From Ridgeia piscesae (lineage: Eukaryota; Annelida; Polychaeta; Sabellida; Siboglinidae), in NCBI GenBank assembly GCA_025642075.2, contig JAODUO010000440.1, forward strand, positions 446,501-510,500: a stretch of 64,000 nucleotides of DNA, read 5' to 3'. Below, in pieces: positions 1 through 15,300 of this stretch (its first letter is position 1; each line of letters opens with the position of its first letter). The position numbers were made by a program, and so were the translations under genes. Under the pieces are notes generated by a model. That model saw nothing but the letters and a program-made list of their open reading frames with translations, searched no databases and was not told where the DNA came from.

Positions 1-2912
1 CGAAAATTTGTTGTTGAAGACCAGGGTGATGATGCAGTGTTGCCATCTGTAGGGGATAATAAATTCATTAATAATAAATGCATATTTTTTTAAATGATAG
101 TAACAACAGTTGTAGAGATCACACCGACAGGAGTGGGAATTCAAAGGCATAACAAATTGGAACCGAAAAATAGCAGAAAACGTAGTGTGCAAAGTTGATT
201 GTTAGTGCATGGATGGGCATGCCACTGATTGAAAGTGGGAATGCAATTAACACAAATTGACGTCTCAATGTATTTTAACAAAAGTTGCTATTTTTAAGTC
301 AGGGATTTTATTCCATATTTAGAGCACTACTGTATAGAAAAGCAGACCCACACAATGGCGTGATCATGTGTAATGAAGTAGTTAATTTGAGCAGTAAACA
401 ATCCTATTTTAATCAAGATAAAATTGACTCAGGGTGTAAAATTAGGCAGGGCACAGTACCTAGTCTACGTACAGTAATTGTGTTTAGTTAGAAAAACTTG
501 TCAGCCAATAGTTTGATTACTCCGGAAATTGCCTCAGGGAATAACCAGTGAAATTTGTCAGTGTTGCTCCAACTGCTTCTGACTGCATCCGGTGTTTTTT
601 GTAAGCTTAATGTGCCTATGTTATGTCAAGATGACCTATGTGTGTATATATAATTGTATAGTATATGCTCCATGTTCTGTGACAGCTCAATGAAGATCTA
701 TGCACCGGTAGTCCTGCAGTTGCAATATTAGCTTCGGTTGTGTTTTTATAACACGATATCGGTGTTATTCTCACTTGAGTTTCATTCTTAGAAATACTCC
801 GATAGTAAAGGGTGAAACGTCCAGACAATCAGCTCGAATTCATTCCATGCCCAGGTGCAGTGCAGACAGAGGCTATTTGAGACAATTTGCATTTGCATTT
901 GATTTATCATATGGCTTGTCTTTCATTTCTGTGGAAATGTTGCAGCGTTGAGTTTATAGCATTGAGAGCTCATCTGGTAAATGTATATTAATTTTATTTT
1001 AAATAACATCGCTACCGTTAATTATTGCTATGAAATATGAATGGACCAAAATTACATATTTATGTATTTATATGACTTAAATTTACTGTTGAATTTATAA
1101 ACTTGTAACATTCACATTTACTAATTATCGTTATTGTTATTGTTATTGTTAATTTATTGGAGCAATTCAGGTGGTGTGATATGTGACATTTATTTTATTT
1201 TAACTTATTTAAAAAGAAACGTCACCAAAGTATGACATCCTGTTACAATTATAATGCTGGCTAATTCCAGGTATTGGAATGGATGGCTTGGTCCATGTCC
1301 TTTTATGAATAGTAATACTATCTTACATGAGACATCAGAGTTTTGACAGCTTCCCCAAATCTGCTATGATTAATAGGTGCCTTTCTCAGATGCATTTAGT
1401 CCAGAGACAGCAGATGTTGTAAATAATATATAGATCTGAAGATGAACTCTGATAAATGATGGTAGAGTGATGCGAATATGTTTGAATCAGTAGATAAATA
1501 TAAATCCAGGTCAGTGCTGAGTTAATTCAGCCATCTACTTCAGTGCATTGTGCCTTCAGTGGCTTACCCACAATTCATTGTTTGATCGAACAATTATTAC
1601 TGGACATGATTGACCAAGTAGACTGTATGATCTGCCAGATTGAAGTGGGTTTTAAGACACTAAATTGTGGAGTTTTGAAATTTTTTTGCTTTTGACGTTT
1701 CAAGAGCTAAAGAGTAATATATTATTATAGAAGTAGGTAAAAAACTAATATCGGAAAGAATGAAATATGAAAAATAGTTCATAATATGAAGTCACCATTT
1801 TATAAACATAAAGTGATTTTGACCAGTAAGATCATATGGGCCCATTAACAATTTCTGTGCAATTACACATGCATTTTATCATACCATTATTACACGATAG
1901 TTTGATTTTATACTCTGTGATGTATGCACATTTTAGTTTAATTACTAATCCTGTTAAAATTATTATTTAATTCTATTCTATGCCTATATTTCATTACAAA
2001 TGGTTTCATTAATCACTTACAATCTTGACAACATATCTAAACAAATAACTCTGCATACATAGAGTTTCTAGTTTAAACTCGGCATGTACTATCTATGAAT
2101 GTTCGGTTCAGTTCGCCAGACTTTGGTTATATCTGACAATTTCACTTTGTTTAAAGTCAACAGTAATTGCGTGGTTTGCTATACGTTCATGAATATTCAT
2201 TATAATTGGGTTGCATAATTAATCACCCATATGGCAACAAGCTCAAAGTGATTAGCATAAACACAATAATGTATTGGCTTGTTGTGAAGATAACACCCAA
2301 ATTATGCATAGAATTGGAAGACAAACATAGCTAAGGAGGTACCTGGGGAAATTATCATGTTTTGACAGTACATCTCAAATGCATACTACAAGCTTACAAA
2401 GAACCTCTTTAATAGGCAGTACTTATTTTCTAAAACCGTGAATATTCTTATGCAACATGAGGTCATTTGTGTCAGTACATGTCATTATTGACAAATATAT
2501 TACTCATACTGTCCTATTGGTGTTGTCTCGAAGATCTGCCTATGAATATTGTTGTGAGTGACTTTTAGTTTTAAACAGATGCCCTTGTTAAGATTTGCCT
2601 AAAATTTGGAATAGTCAATTGAACAGCAATATTCGTGAAATATATGAAGTTTAACTTCCACAGTGCAATGTCTATACATAAATCTTTCTAACAACTAGCC
2701 TGCAGTTCTTTAGAAATTATTATTCACACCTGTTCGAAACTATTTTACACAAAAATGTCAACAAATTATGTTTGACAAATTCACCTGTATTTACTGAGTG
2801 GAATAGGTGTATGCAAAAGGGTACTGAACAAGGTCCAACTTAATACCCAGTTTGTTTTCCTGGTGAAATAAGACAATTATAAATTTGAACATAACAGTAT
2901 TAATGTGTATCT
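1..2912. other. AT-rich non-coding sequence, no gene seen
   Basis: No exon, RNA gene or transposon could be recognised on either strand. Open frames are short, not conserved-looking and full of AT-rich filler. The stretch lies upstream of the first recognised RGS exon. It is most simply a large intron of that gene or intergenic DNA, and the sequence does not decide which. Confidence 0.5.
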
Positions 2913-5053
2913 AGGTCTCTATTGGTAATGGTGACAGTGTGGGTCTCTATTGGTAATGGTGACAGTGTTGGTCTCTATTGGTAATGGTGACAGTGTGGGT
3001 CTCTATTGGTAATGGTGACAGTGTCGGTCTCTATTGGTAATGGTGACAGTGTGGGTCTCTATTGGTAATGGTGACAGTGTGGGTCTCTATTGGTAATGGT
3101 GACAGTGTGGGTCTCTGTTGGTAATGGTGACAGTGTGGGTCTCTATTGGTAATGGTGACAGTGTGGGTCTCTATTGGTAATGGTGACAGTGTGGGTCTCT
3201 ATTGGTAATGGTGACAGTGTGGGTCTCTGTTGGTAGTGGTGACAGTGTGGGTCTCTGTTGGTAGTGGTGACAGTGTGGGTCTCTATTGGTAATGGTGACA
3301 GTGTGGGTCTCTGTTGGTAGTGGTGACAGTGTGGGTCTCTGTTGGTAGTGGTGACAGTGTGGGTCTCTGTTGGTAATGGTGACAGTGTGGGTCTCTATTG
3401 GTAATGGTGACAGTGTGGGTCTCTATTGGTAATGGTGACAGTGTGGGTCTCTATTGGTAATGGTGACAGGGGCTCTTTGGTAGTGGTGACAGTGTGGGTC
3501 TCTGTTGGTAGTGGTGACAGTGTGGGTCTCTATTGGTAATGGTGATAGTGTGGGTCTCTGTTGGTAGTGGTGACAGTGTGGGTCTCTGTTGGTAGTGGTG
3601 ACAGTGTGGGTCCGGTATTACAGTGTGGGTCTCTATTGGTAATGGTGACAGTGTGGGTCTCTATTGGTAATGGTGACAGTGTGGGTCTCTGTTGGTAATG
3701 GTGACAGTGTGGGTCTCTATTGGTAATGGTGACAGTGTGGGTCTCTATTGGTAATGGTGACAGTGTGGGTCTCTGTTGGTAGTGGTGACAGTGTGGGTCT
3801 CTGTTGGTAGTGGTGACAGTGTGGGTCTCTATTGGTAATGGTGACAGTGTGGGTCTCTGTTGGTAGTGGTGACAGTGTGGGTCTCTGTTGGTAGTGGTGA
3901 CAGTGTGGGTCTCTGTTGGTAATGGTGACAGTGTGGGTCTCTATTGGTAATGGTGACAGTGTGGGTCTCTATTGGTAATGGTGACAGTGTGGGTCTCTAT
4001 TGGTAATGGTGACAGTGTGGGTCTCTGTTGGTAATGGTGACAGTGTGGGTCTCTGTTGGTAGTGGTGACAGTGTGGGTCTCTATTGGTAATGGTGACAGT
4101 GTGGGTCTCTATTGGTAATGGTGACAGTGTGGGTCTCTGTTGGTAGTGGTGACAGTGTGGGTCTCTGTTGGTAATGGTGACAGTGTGGGTCTCTATTGGT
4201 AATGGTGACAGTGTGGGTCTCTATTGGTAATGGTGACAGTGTGGGTCTCTATTGGTAATGGTGACAGTGTGGGTCTCTGTTGGTAATGGTGACAGTGTGG
4301 GTCTCTATTGGTAATGGTGACAGTGTGGGTCTCTATTGGTAATGGTGACAGTGTGGGTCTCTATTGGTAATGGTGACAGTGTGGGTCTCTTTGGTATGGT
4401 GACAGTGTGGGTCTCTGTTGGTAGTGGTGACAGTGTGGGTCTCTATTGGTAATGGTGACAGTGTGGGTCTCTATTGGTAATGGTGACAGTGTGGGTCTCT
4501 GTTGGTAGTGGTGACAGTGTGGGTCTCTGTTGGTAATGGTGACAGTGTGGGTCTCTGTTGGTAATGGTGACAGTGTGGGTCTCTATTGGTAATGGTGACA
4601 GTGTGGGTCTCTATTGGTAATGGTGACAGTGTGGGTCTCTGTTGGTAGTGGTGACAGTGTGGGTCTCTGTTGGTAGTGGTGACAGTGTGGGTCTCTATTG
4701 GTAATGGTGATAGTGTGGGTCTCTGTTGGTAGTGGTGACAGTGTGGGTCTCTGTTGGTAGTGGTGACAGTGTGGGTCTCTGTTGGTAATGGTGACAGTGT
4801 GGGTCTCTATTGGTAATGGTGACAGTGTGGGTCTCTATTGGTAATGGTGACAGTGTGGGTCTCTGTTGGTAATGGTGACAGTGTGGGTCTCTATTGGTAA
4901 TGGTGACAGTGTGGGTCTCTATTGGTAATGGTGACAGTGTGGGTCTCTATTGGTAATGGTGACAGTGTGGGTCTCTATTGGTAATGGTGACAGTGTGGGT
5001 CTCTATTGGTAATGGTGACAGTGTGGGTCTCTATTGGTAATGGTGACAGTGTG
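2913..5053. repeat. Minisatellite, 28-bp unit, about 76 copies
   Basis: A 28-bp unit with core GGTCTCTATTGGTAATGG followed by TGACAGTGT is repeated head to tail. Two main variants are interleaved: CTATTGGTAATGG and CTGTTGGTAGTGG. A few units carry indels, near 3470-3480, 3610-3625 and 4390-4397. The interleaving looks like repeated block duplication of multi-unit segments, since the same runs of variants recur (for example around 3250-3450 and 3780-3960). No coding role is evident. Confidence 0.95.
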
Positions 5054-6016
5054 GTGCCCAATTGAGATGTTCCCTGGATGTTCAAGACATGTTTTATCAC
5101 ATTTAATATGTTCAGTTTAGTGGCCAATCTTTTGTTAATTAGTTGACAAATGCTGAAACTGCCATCACAGTCAAATCAAAATGATCTATGTGAACTTTGT
5201 CAGGCTGTGCCTTATTGACAACTGTGTTGACCCATGTACTGGGTGTTACCTTACTTAGGGACGAATCTGCCAGGCCAGTCTTTTCGACATGGAGGTCACA
5301 TTAAAAATACACATTTGAGACTGGGAATTTCACCACAAATACAGTGAATGTCCAACAAATTCACACTGGCCATTTTGTAAAGTATATACATAACATGTTG
5401 CAACGCAGTAGTTCAATCCGTCAATCGTTTAGTGCAGAATTCTCTCCGACGTCAAGGTCTTGGATATGTGGTTATCAGGTACTGCTTTATGAAATTGAGT
5501 GTTGATTTTTGAGTAATGTGCAGAGTTGCCACTTTCTGATGGCCTTGTGGTCAGTGCAGTGATTTCTTGTACACATGCGTAATAGGTTCGTGTCGTGACA
5601 TGCGCACAAACTCATTTGAGCCAAATTAGTTGATTAAACATTTATCGAATATTCTGGGAAATGGAAATGAGATAATTAGGAGAGATTTGTCATATTCAGT
5701 GCGGATATCCCCATGGTGTCTGGTCAAGTCCCTTGTTGTGTCCAGTGTCATAAATTAATAAATTAATCTCAACAGGGATTCCAAACTGCAAGATAAGGGC
5801 TGATGAATAGGCTGTGTGTGCACTGCTACTGAAGAAATCATTAACATTTAATGTTGTGACGAAAGGATTCATGCAGGAGATAACTAGATATCATTTGCAT
5901 CAATGGCAAACATCTTTTGAGTGAGTGTTCCACAATAGATGGCTGTTATTAAAAACTTGTTATTATACTATATTGTACATATTGTTCATGGCTCCAAGAA
6001 TGGATTATTGTAGTAT

Positions 6017-6152
6017 AATTTAACTTACTTTGGAACATAATTGTCGATGATGAGCCAACACATGTGACACCAGTACGTGAACAAAACCCATAGCTGACAG
6101 GTCGAAATGCCGTACTCATCATCGACAATTATGCTCCAAAGTAAGTTAAATT
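6017..6152. repeat. Hairpin-forming inverted repeat (fold-back element)
   Basis: Arms at 6017-6054 and 6115-6152 are reverse complements at 37 of 38 positions, around a 60-bp spacer. The left arm begins AATTTAACTTACTTTGGAAC. A 13-bp direct repeat TTGTTATTATACT lies at 5957-5969 and 6151-6163, overlapping the outer edge. It could be a target-site duplication or a chance match. The near-perfect arms suggest a recent fold-back insertion or a small MITE. No coding content. Confidence 0.8.
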
Positions 6153-6195
6153 GTTATTATACTGTAAAACAAGCAGTGGTTTAATTAGTGTTTTG

Positions 6196-6197
<2 letters not shown>

Positions 6198-6240
<43 letters not shown>

Positions 6241-6242
6241 TA

Positions 6243-6284
<42 letters not shown>

Positions 6285-6294
6285 GATCTGTATG

Positions 6295-6355
<61 letters not shown>

Positions 6356-6373
6356 AACATATATATACAATAA

Positions 6374-6428
<55 letters not shown>
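6198..6428. repeat. Compound (TA)n and (CA)n microsatellite
   Basis: Three TA runs (about 6198-6237, 6248-6281 and 6299-6352), split by short unique stretches, are followed by a CA run at about 6376-6428. Open frames across it are dinucleotide translations (IYIY, HTHT, CVCV) and not genes. Confidence 0.95.
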
Positions 6429-6432
<4 letters not shown>

Positions 6433-9115
6433 GTGAGACTTGGAATTATGATCAATCCAAGATGGTTTCTAAAAACCACAGCCAATACCAGCCCAATTTA
6501 ATAGGTGTGATATGATTGCCAATACATGCCCCACCCTGCTGGCAGGTTTAGATATCCACAAGAGTATCAATGTGCACTAGTGGCTGTTCTACCTGTGAGG
6601 TGTCACCACTGTATCAGTTTATTTCCTCCATCAACCCACCTATACATAATACAACAAAATTAAACTGAAGCATCTCTTAAATCATAAAAATCTTTTGAGT
6701 AAGTGGTTCACTATAGACGGCTTCAACTAGAACATGAAGAAATGCATGAGATTATCTAATTAAGTTAAGATTATATTGTTTCAAGGTTGCCATAACGTGC
6801 CACAAGTTCTTGCTCAAAACGAATATTTAGTCACTGCATAGCCGTGTGCGTGCGTGCGTGTGTGCTTATCTAGTCCTCTCACTCATGTTGTTGGCCATTC
6901 AGCTGGGGTGATAAATTATAAATTACAATCTAAAGAAAGTATCAGTTTCTACACAAGAACACAACACAGGTCCTTGTGTTGGTGTGTTTGTTTGGGAAAT
7001 ATTAGTACTTGGGGGTATTTGTTGTTATCCTGCTATTGATTCTACATATTCATACAGTTTAGACTTGCCTGTCCAAGAGCATGGTATTTTTTGAAAGAGT
7101 GAACAGCAAAGGATATGACTGGTATGTTTTTTTAGATTCAAAACATTGGTTAATTTTAACTCAATTTACATAGTACATGTAGTAAGTTCTTCTAGAATAT
7201 TGTAACTGTTTTATCCTGTGGGATGAAGTGATAGTTAACAGGAACAAAGTTAGTGTCATGAGTTATGGTGCTGTAAGGTTTATATTCCCGGAGGTTTTGA
7301 TAATGTGGTATTTTAGAGAAGTGCCGGAACATCTTGGTTCTCCTGCAGTCAGTTTTGGATGAGATTTACACCAGAAACCTGGCATTTGTCATTTAGCGGT
7401 CAAATGATATTGATGTGGTGGCTTAGGGTGGTGGAACCATCTTTATCAATGCATATATGCAGCCAGTCTATGGCTTACAGGACCGTGATATATATCTCTT
7501 CCAGGACGCATATGCAAAAACGGTTTATGGAATACAGTAAATATACCAGTTCATTTATTTGCACATATTTTATAAGAAATTTAGCTAGGGTTTGATTATG
7601 AGTTATGGATAAACACTGCATTTTTATCTCTAGCATAATGTGATAATTTCCCAGTGGGAGATGTCACCCGTCCTGCTAAATTACATCAGAAAGATATACT
7701 ACAAAGACTTTCCACAGGGAATTGATATTATGTGTGCTTTTCTTGAGCCTGCATAAGATAGACTCCACCCATTCAGGAAGGGTTGTGATATAGAAGCAGT
7801 GATTTTCATCAGACAATGTTGGAAGTCATGCAGATTCACATGCAAAAGCATTTAAGAATGCGCATTTATTCGATATACATAACTCTTATGTTTTAATGGG
7901 ATGGAACAGCTAGCCTTTTAATTAGTAGCTTTTTGTCCAATCAGAAGCGAGTGCTTCAATTTGGCCCATACTACACAATAGCCGCTTCCATGGTGGATCC
8001 AGTGTACATTGGCCATTGGAGACATCCATAATGCACCATTGAAGTTATTGTCTTGTAAAAGCAGAATCACACCGTATCATAGTTACCAAAGATGGATATT
8101 TATGGAGTTTGTGGGTGAAACCAGGAGCCATAGACGGAAAAGCTCACAAGAAAATCAAAGTGGGATATAGATCTTATATTGTATTTTCCACCCACATAAA
8201 CTATGCTGTGATATCTTCCATGGGATATGTGTTGTTACGGTGTATGTTACGGCATGTTTATTGGTAAATAAACTATGATTTGATCCGGCGGTGTTTTCTT
8301 GTAGCATATTTCCAGTGGGAATAATATTAGGTTATTTGATCATGACATTAATAATGAAGTATCCCTGTAGGCATCAGATGGTCCATCTTTGCGGATGTTG
8401 CCCGCATCTGATCATAATGTTCTGTGCAACGCACGCACATCCCATGTATATCCGTAATCGTATGAGTAAAGCATCCCCTGCATGTTGTTGGTCGTTCACC
8501 TGAACCAACGTCATCGCTGTGAGTCACTTGGAATTGTTAATGTCATCTGATCACGTCCACATCACTAGTTGTGACTCAAGTTGTGAGGACCGTCTGGTTC
8601 AGAGATGAACCACAGCCATGGCCATGGTGATGCACAGAGACAAATTATAATACCTGTAGTGTCAACATTAGCCAGGGTAGAAATCAGGCATTTAAGATTC
8701 TGTTGAACGTTAATTTTGATAATTTAATTTATTATGTTTACAGTTTTCAGGATGAACCTGTCATATATGGAGCCATGGCATTAGTAATGTAGAAATAACT
8801 CATAGCCTATATCACATCTTGTCCATTTTTGTCTGTCATGTCTGTAATGCAACACAACATAGGTAGTCATATTCGGTTTTGAAGTGTTATGTAATGAATA
8901 ATGGTGATGCACAGTAGTTGTTTCAGCTTAAACGACAACATTGATAAATAGTACAGATGGACATTAAATGAGCCTGGAGGGTAACTGTCATGCCCCTCAT
9001 AGTCAGGTCAGCAGGTCAATGTCTTCCCAGGATGCAGTAGTGTCTGTCCCCTGCCACCTAGTAAAATGATTCTGTAGACAAGGTCTTTCTGGTTGCTTTT
9101 GTTTGGACAATGTGA

Positions 9116-9333
9116 TGACAGTGATGTCTGTCTAGTGATATATGTCTGTGCAGTGTGTTGCTAGTGTTGCGTCTGCAGTGTGCTCTCAGTTGTGTTTGTC
9201 TATATGCATGTCGTGTTGTATTTCTTGTTTGTCTATGTAGTGTGCTGCCAATGATGTCTGTTGATGTGTTGTCAGTGATGTTGTGATGTGATGACTGGTA
9301 TTTGTCTGTAATGTGCTGCCAATGCTTATGGTG
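9116..9333. repeat. Degenerate edge of the 27-29-bp minisatellite
   Basis: Loose, diverged versions of the following array's words (TGTCTGT, GTGTGCTGCCA, TGTTGTGT) recur with irregular spacing. This looks like the old, decayed flank of the array that starts at 9334. Confidence 0.55.
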
Positions 9334-12300
9334 TTGAGTGTCTAGACGCTGTGCTGTCAGTGTTGTATGTCTAGATGATGTGCTATCAGTGTTGTGTGTC
9401 TAGACGCTGTGCTGTCAGTGTTGTATGTCTAGATGATGTGCTATCAGTGTTGTGTGTCTAGACGCTGTGCTATCAGTGTTGTGTGTCTAGACGCTGTGCT
9501 GTCAGTGTTGTGTGTCTAGATGCTGTGCTGTCAGTGTTGTGTGTCTAGATGCTGTGCTGCCAGTGTTGTATGTCTAGATGCTGTGCTGCCAGTGTTGTAT
9601 GTCTAGATGCTGTGCTGTCAGTGTTGTATGTCTAGATGCTGTGCTGCCAGTGTTGTATGTCTAGATGCTGTGCTGTCAGTGTTGTATGTCTAGATGCTGT
9701 GCTGTCAGTGTTGTGTGTTTAGATGCTGTGCTGTCAGTGTTGTGTGTCTAGACGCTGTGCTGCCAGTGTTGTGTCTAGACACTGTGCTGCCAGTGTTGTG
9801 TCTAGACACTGTGCTGCCAGTGTTGTGTCTAGACACTGTGCTGCCAGTGTTGTGTCTAGACACTGTGCTGCCAGTGTTGTGTCTAGACACTGTGCTGCCA
9901 GTGTTGTGTCTAGACACTGTGCTGCCAGTGTTGTGTCTAGACACTGTGCTGCCAGTGTTGTGTCTAGACACTGTGCTGCCAGTGTTGTGTCTAGACACTG
10001 TGCTGCCAGTGTTGTGTCTAGACACTGTGCTGCCAGTGTTGTGTGTCTAGACACTGTGCTGCCAGTGTTGTGTCTAGATGCTGTGCTGCCAGTGTTGTGT
10101 GTCTAGACACTGTGCTGCCAGTGTTGTGTCTAGACACTGTGCTGCCAGTGTTGTGTCTAGATGCTGTGCTGCCAGTGTTGTGTGTCTAGACACTGTGCTG
10201 CCAGTGTTGTGTCTAGACACTGTGCTGCCAGTGTTGTGTCTAGACACTGTGCTGCCAGTGTTGTGTCTAGACACTGTGCTGCCAGTGTTGTCTCTAGATG
10301 CTGTGCTGCCAGTGTTGTGTCTAGACACTGTGCTGCCAGTGTTGTGTCTAGACTGTGCTGCCAGTGTTGTGTCTAGACGCTGTGCTGCCAGTGTTGTGTC
10401 TAGACACTGTGCTGCCAGTGTTGTGTCTAGACACTGTGCTGCCAGTGTTGTGTCTAGACACTGTGCTGCCAGTGTTGTGTCTAGACACTGTGCTGCCAGT
10501 GTTGTCTCTAGACACTGTGCTGCCAGTGTTGTGTCTAGACACTGTGCTGCCAGTGTTGTGTCTAGACACTGTGCTGCCAGTGTTGTGTCTAGACACTGTG
10601 CTGCCAGTGTTGTGTCTAGACACTGTGCTGCCAGTGTTGTGTCTAGACACTGTGCTGCCAGTGTTGTGTCTAGACACTGTGCTGCCAGTGTTGTGTCTAG
10701 ACACTGTGCTGCCAGTGTTGTGTCTAGACACTGTGCTGCCAGTGTTGTGTCTAGACACTGTGCTGCCAGTGTTGTGTCTAGACACTGTGCTGCCAGTGTT
10801 GTGTCTAGACACTGTGCTGCCAGTGTTGTGTCTAGACACTGTGCTGCCAGTGTTGTGTCTAGACTGTGCTGCCAGTGTTGTGTCTAGACTGTGCTGCCAG
10901 TGTTGTGTCTAGACACTGTGCTGCCAGTGTTGTGTCTAGACGACTGTGCTGCCAGTGTTGTGTCTAGACGCTGTGCTGCCAGTGTTGTGTCTAGACGCTG
11001 TGCTGCCAGTGTTGTGTCTAGACGCTGTGCTGCCAGTGTTGTGTCTAGACACTGTGCTGCCAGTGTTGTGTCTAGACACTGTGCTGCCAGTGTTGTGTCT
11101 AGACGCTGTGCTGCCAGTGTTGTGTCTAGACGCTGTGCTGCCAGTGTTGTGTCTAGACGCTGTGCTGCCAGTGTTGTGTCTAGACGCTGTGCTGCCAGTG
11201 TTGTGTCTAGACGCTGTGCTGCCAGTGTTGTGTCTAGACGCTGTGCTGCCAGTGTTGTGTCTAGACACTGTGCTGCCAGTGTTGTGTCTAGACACTGTGC
11301 TGCCAGTGTTGTGTCTAGACACTGTGCTGCCAGTGTTGTGTCTAGACACTGTGCTGCCAGTGTTGTGTCTAGACACTGTGCTGCCAGTGTTGTGTCTAGA
11401 CACTGTGCTGCCAGTGTTGTGTCTAGACACTGTGCTGCCAGTGTTGTGTCTAGACACTGTGCTGCCAGTGTTGTGTCTAGACACTGTGCTGCCAGTGTTG
11501 TGTCTAGACACTGTGCTGCCAGTGTTGTGTCTAGACACTGTGCTGCCAGTGTTGTGTCTAGACACTGTGCGCCAGTGTTGTGTCTAGACACTGTGCTGCC
11601 AGTGTTGTGTCTAGACCTGTGCTGCCAGTGTTGTCTCTAGACACTGTGCTGCCAGTGTTGTTCTAGACACTGTGCTGCCAGTGTTGTGTCTAGACACTGT
11701 GCTGCCAGTGTTGTGTCTAGACACTGTGCTGCCAGTGTTGTTCTAGACACTGTGCTGCCAGTGTTGTGTCTAGACACTGTGCTGCCAGTGTTGTGTCTAG
11801 ACACTGTGCTGCCAGTGTTGTCTCTAGACACTGTGCTGCCAGTGTTGTTCTAGACACTGTGCTGCCAGTGTTGTGTCTAGACACTGTGCTGCCAGTGTTG
11901 TCTCTAGACACTGTGCTGCCAGTGTTGTGTCTAGACACTGTGCTGCCAGTGTTGTGTCTAGACACTGTGCTGCCAGTGTTGTCTCTAGACACTGTGCTGC
12001 CAGTGTTGTCTCTAGACACTGTGCTGCCAGTGTTGTGTCTAGACACTGTGCTGCCAGGTGTTGTGTCTAGACACTGTGCTGCCAGTGTTGTGTCTAGACA
12101 CTGTGCTGCCAGTGTTGTGTCTAGACACTGTGCTGCCAGTGTTGTGTCTAGACGCTGTGCTGCCAGTGTTGTCTCTAGACACTGTGCTGCCAGTGTTGTG
12201 TCTAGACACTGTGCTGCCAGTGTTGTGTCTAGACACTGTGCTGCCAGTGTTGTGTCTAGACACTGTGCTGCCAGTGTTGTCTCTAGATGCTGTGCTGCCA

Positions 12301-12656
12301 GTGTTGTGTCTAGACGCTGTGCTGCCAGTGTTGTGTCTAGACACTGTGCTGCCAGTGTTGTGTCTAGACACTGTGCTGCCAGTGTTGTCTCTAGATGCTG
12401 TGCTGCCAGTGTTGTCTCTAGATGCTGTGCTGCCAGTGTTGTCTCTAGACACTGTGCTGCCAGTGTTGTGTCTAGACACTGTGCTGCCAGTGTTGTGTCT
12501 AGACACTGTGCTGCCAGTGTTGTCTCTAGATGCTGTGCTGCCAGTGTTGTGTCTAGACACTGTGCTGCCAGTGTTGTGTCTAGACACTGTGCTGCCAGTG
12601 TTGTGTCTAGACACTGTGCTGCCAGTGTTGTCTCTAGATGCTGTGCTGCCGGTGCT
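9334..12656. repeat. Minisatellite, 29-bp then 27-bp unit, about 120 copies
   Basis: The unit reads roughly CTGTGCTGCCAGTGTTGTG followed by TCTAGACA. The first 400 bp has 29-bp units with an extra TG (TGTATGTCTAGATG). From about 9770 it shifts to 27 bp. Each common unit holds the 10-bp perfect palindrome TGTCTAGACA, and CAGTGT/ACACTG could pair around it. Because 27 is divisible by three and the unit lacks stops in several frames, long artefactual open frames run through on both strands. The array ends only 36 bp before the 3' splice site of the RGS exon at 12693. Confidence 0.97.
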
Positions 12657-12692
12657 GTTGGTGTAGACTGTAGACAGTGTTGTCTGTTTCAG

Positions 12693-12806
12693 TTTGATTC
12701 ATCACTGCCAGCAATATGAGGAGTTGGACCCATTCCTGTTTCCTGCCCTGCCATCAAATCCCTGGATCTCTGACGATGTGAGCATGTGGATGCTGAATAC
12801 CGTCCT
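12693..12806 (+). CDS. RGS9: RGS9/11-like gene, exon A (linker between GGL and RGS domains)
   Basis: Regulator of G-protein signalling of the R7 family: these proteins pair with a Gbeta5 subunit and speed GTP hydrolysis by Gi/o-class alpha subunits at the membrane. This exon translates, after one base that completes a split codon, to a segment containing [20 protein letters not shown] then ISDD. That matches the conserved YxEYDPFLxPPxPSNPWxSDD stretch just upstream of the RGS domain in R7 proteins. It is flanked by TTTCAG at 12687-12692 and GTGAGT at 12807, and ends in phase 2, which fits the exon at 27123. The preceding 3.3 kb is minisatellite, leaving only about 36 bp of unique intron before the acceptor. 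Earlier exons (DEP, DHEX, GGL) were not found in the window, so the gene is 5'-incomplete here. Confidence 0.88.

Positions 12807-15300
<2,494 letters not shown>

Larger units (their letters stand above)
5054..9115. other. Non-coding sequence between two minisatellites, no gene seen
   Basis: Apart from the hairpin at 6017-6152 and the TA/CA microsatellites at 6198-6428, this stretch shows no supported exon. A GGL-domain exon of the RGS gene was looked for here and not recognised. Short open frames near 6854, 7359 and 8291 lack flanking splice signals in phase or family resemblance. Confidence 0.4.

Noticed and set aside
6181..6501. Frames of IYIY/HTHT/CVCV peptides; similar ones at 14.9-15.4, 45.8-46.3, 55.3-55.5, 58.1-58.3, 60.5-60.9 and 62.0 kb
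   Set aside because: Dinucleotide and tetranucleotide microsatellite translations.
7041..7130. Possible exon between an acceptor-like CATACAG and ACTG|GTATGT
   Set aside because: All three frames contain stops.
7347..7400. Acceptor-like TCTCCTGCAG followed by a short open stretch
   Set aside because: The open stretch ends in TAG after about 15 codons with no donor in phase and no R7 RGS resemblance.
9694..12719. Many 60-317-codon frames on both strands (CAASVVSRH, STVSRHNTG repeats)
   Set aside because: The 27-bp unit is stop-free in several frames, so open frames exist in sense and antisense alike. The one frame reaching 12719 is not the RGS exon frame.
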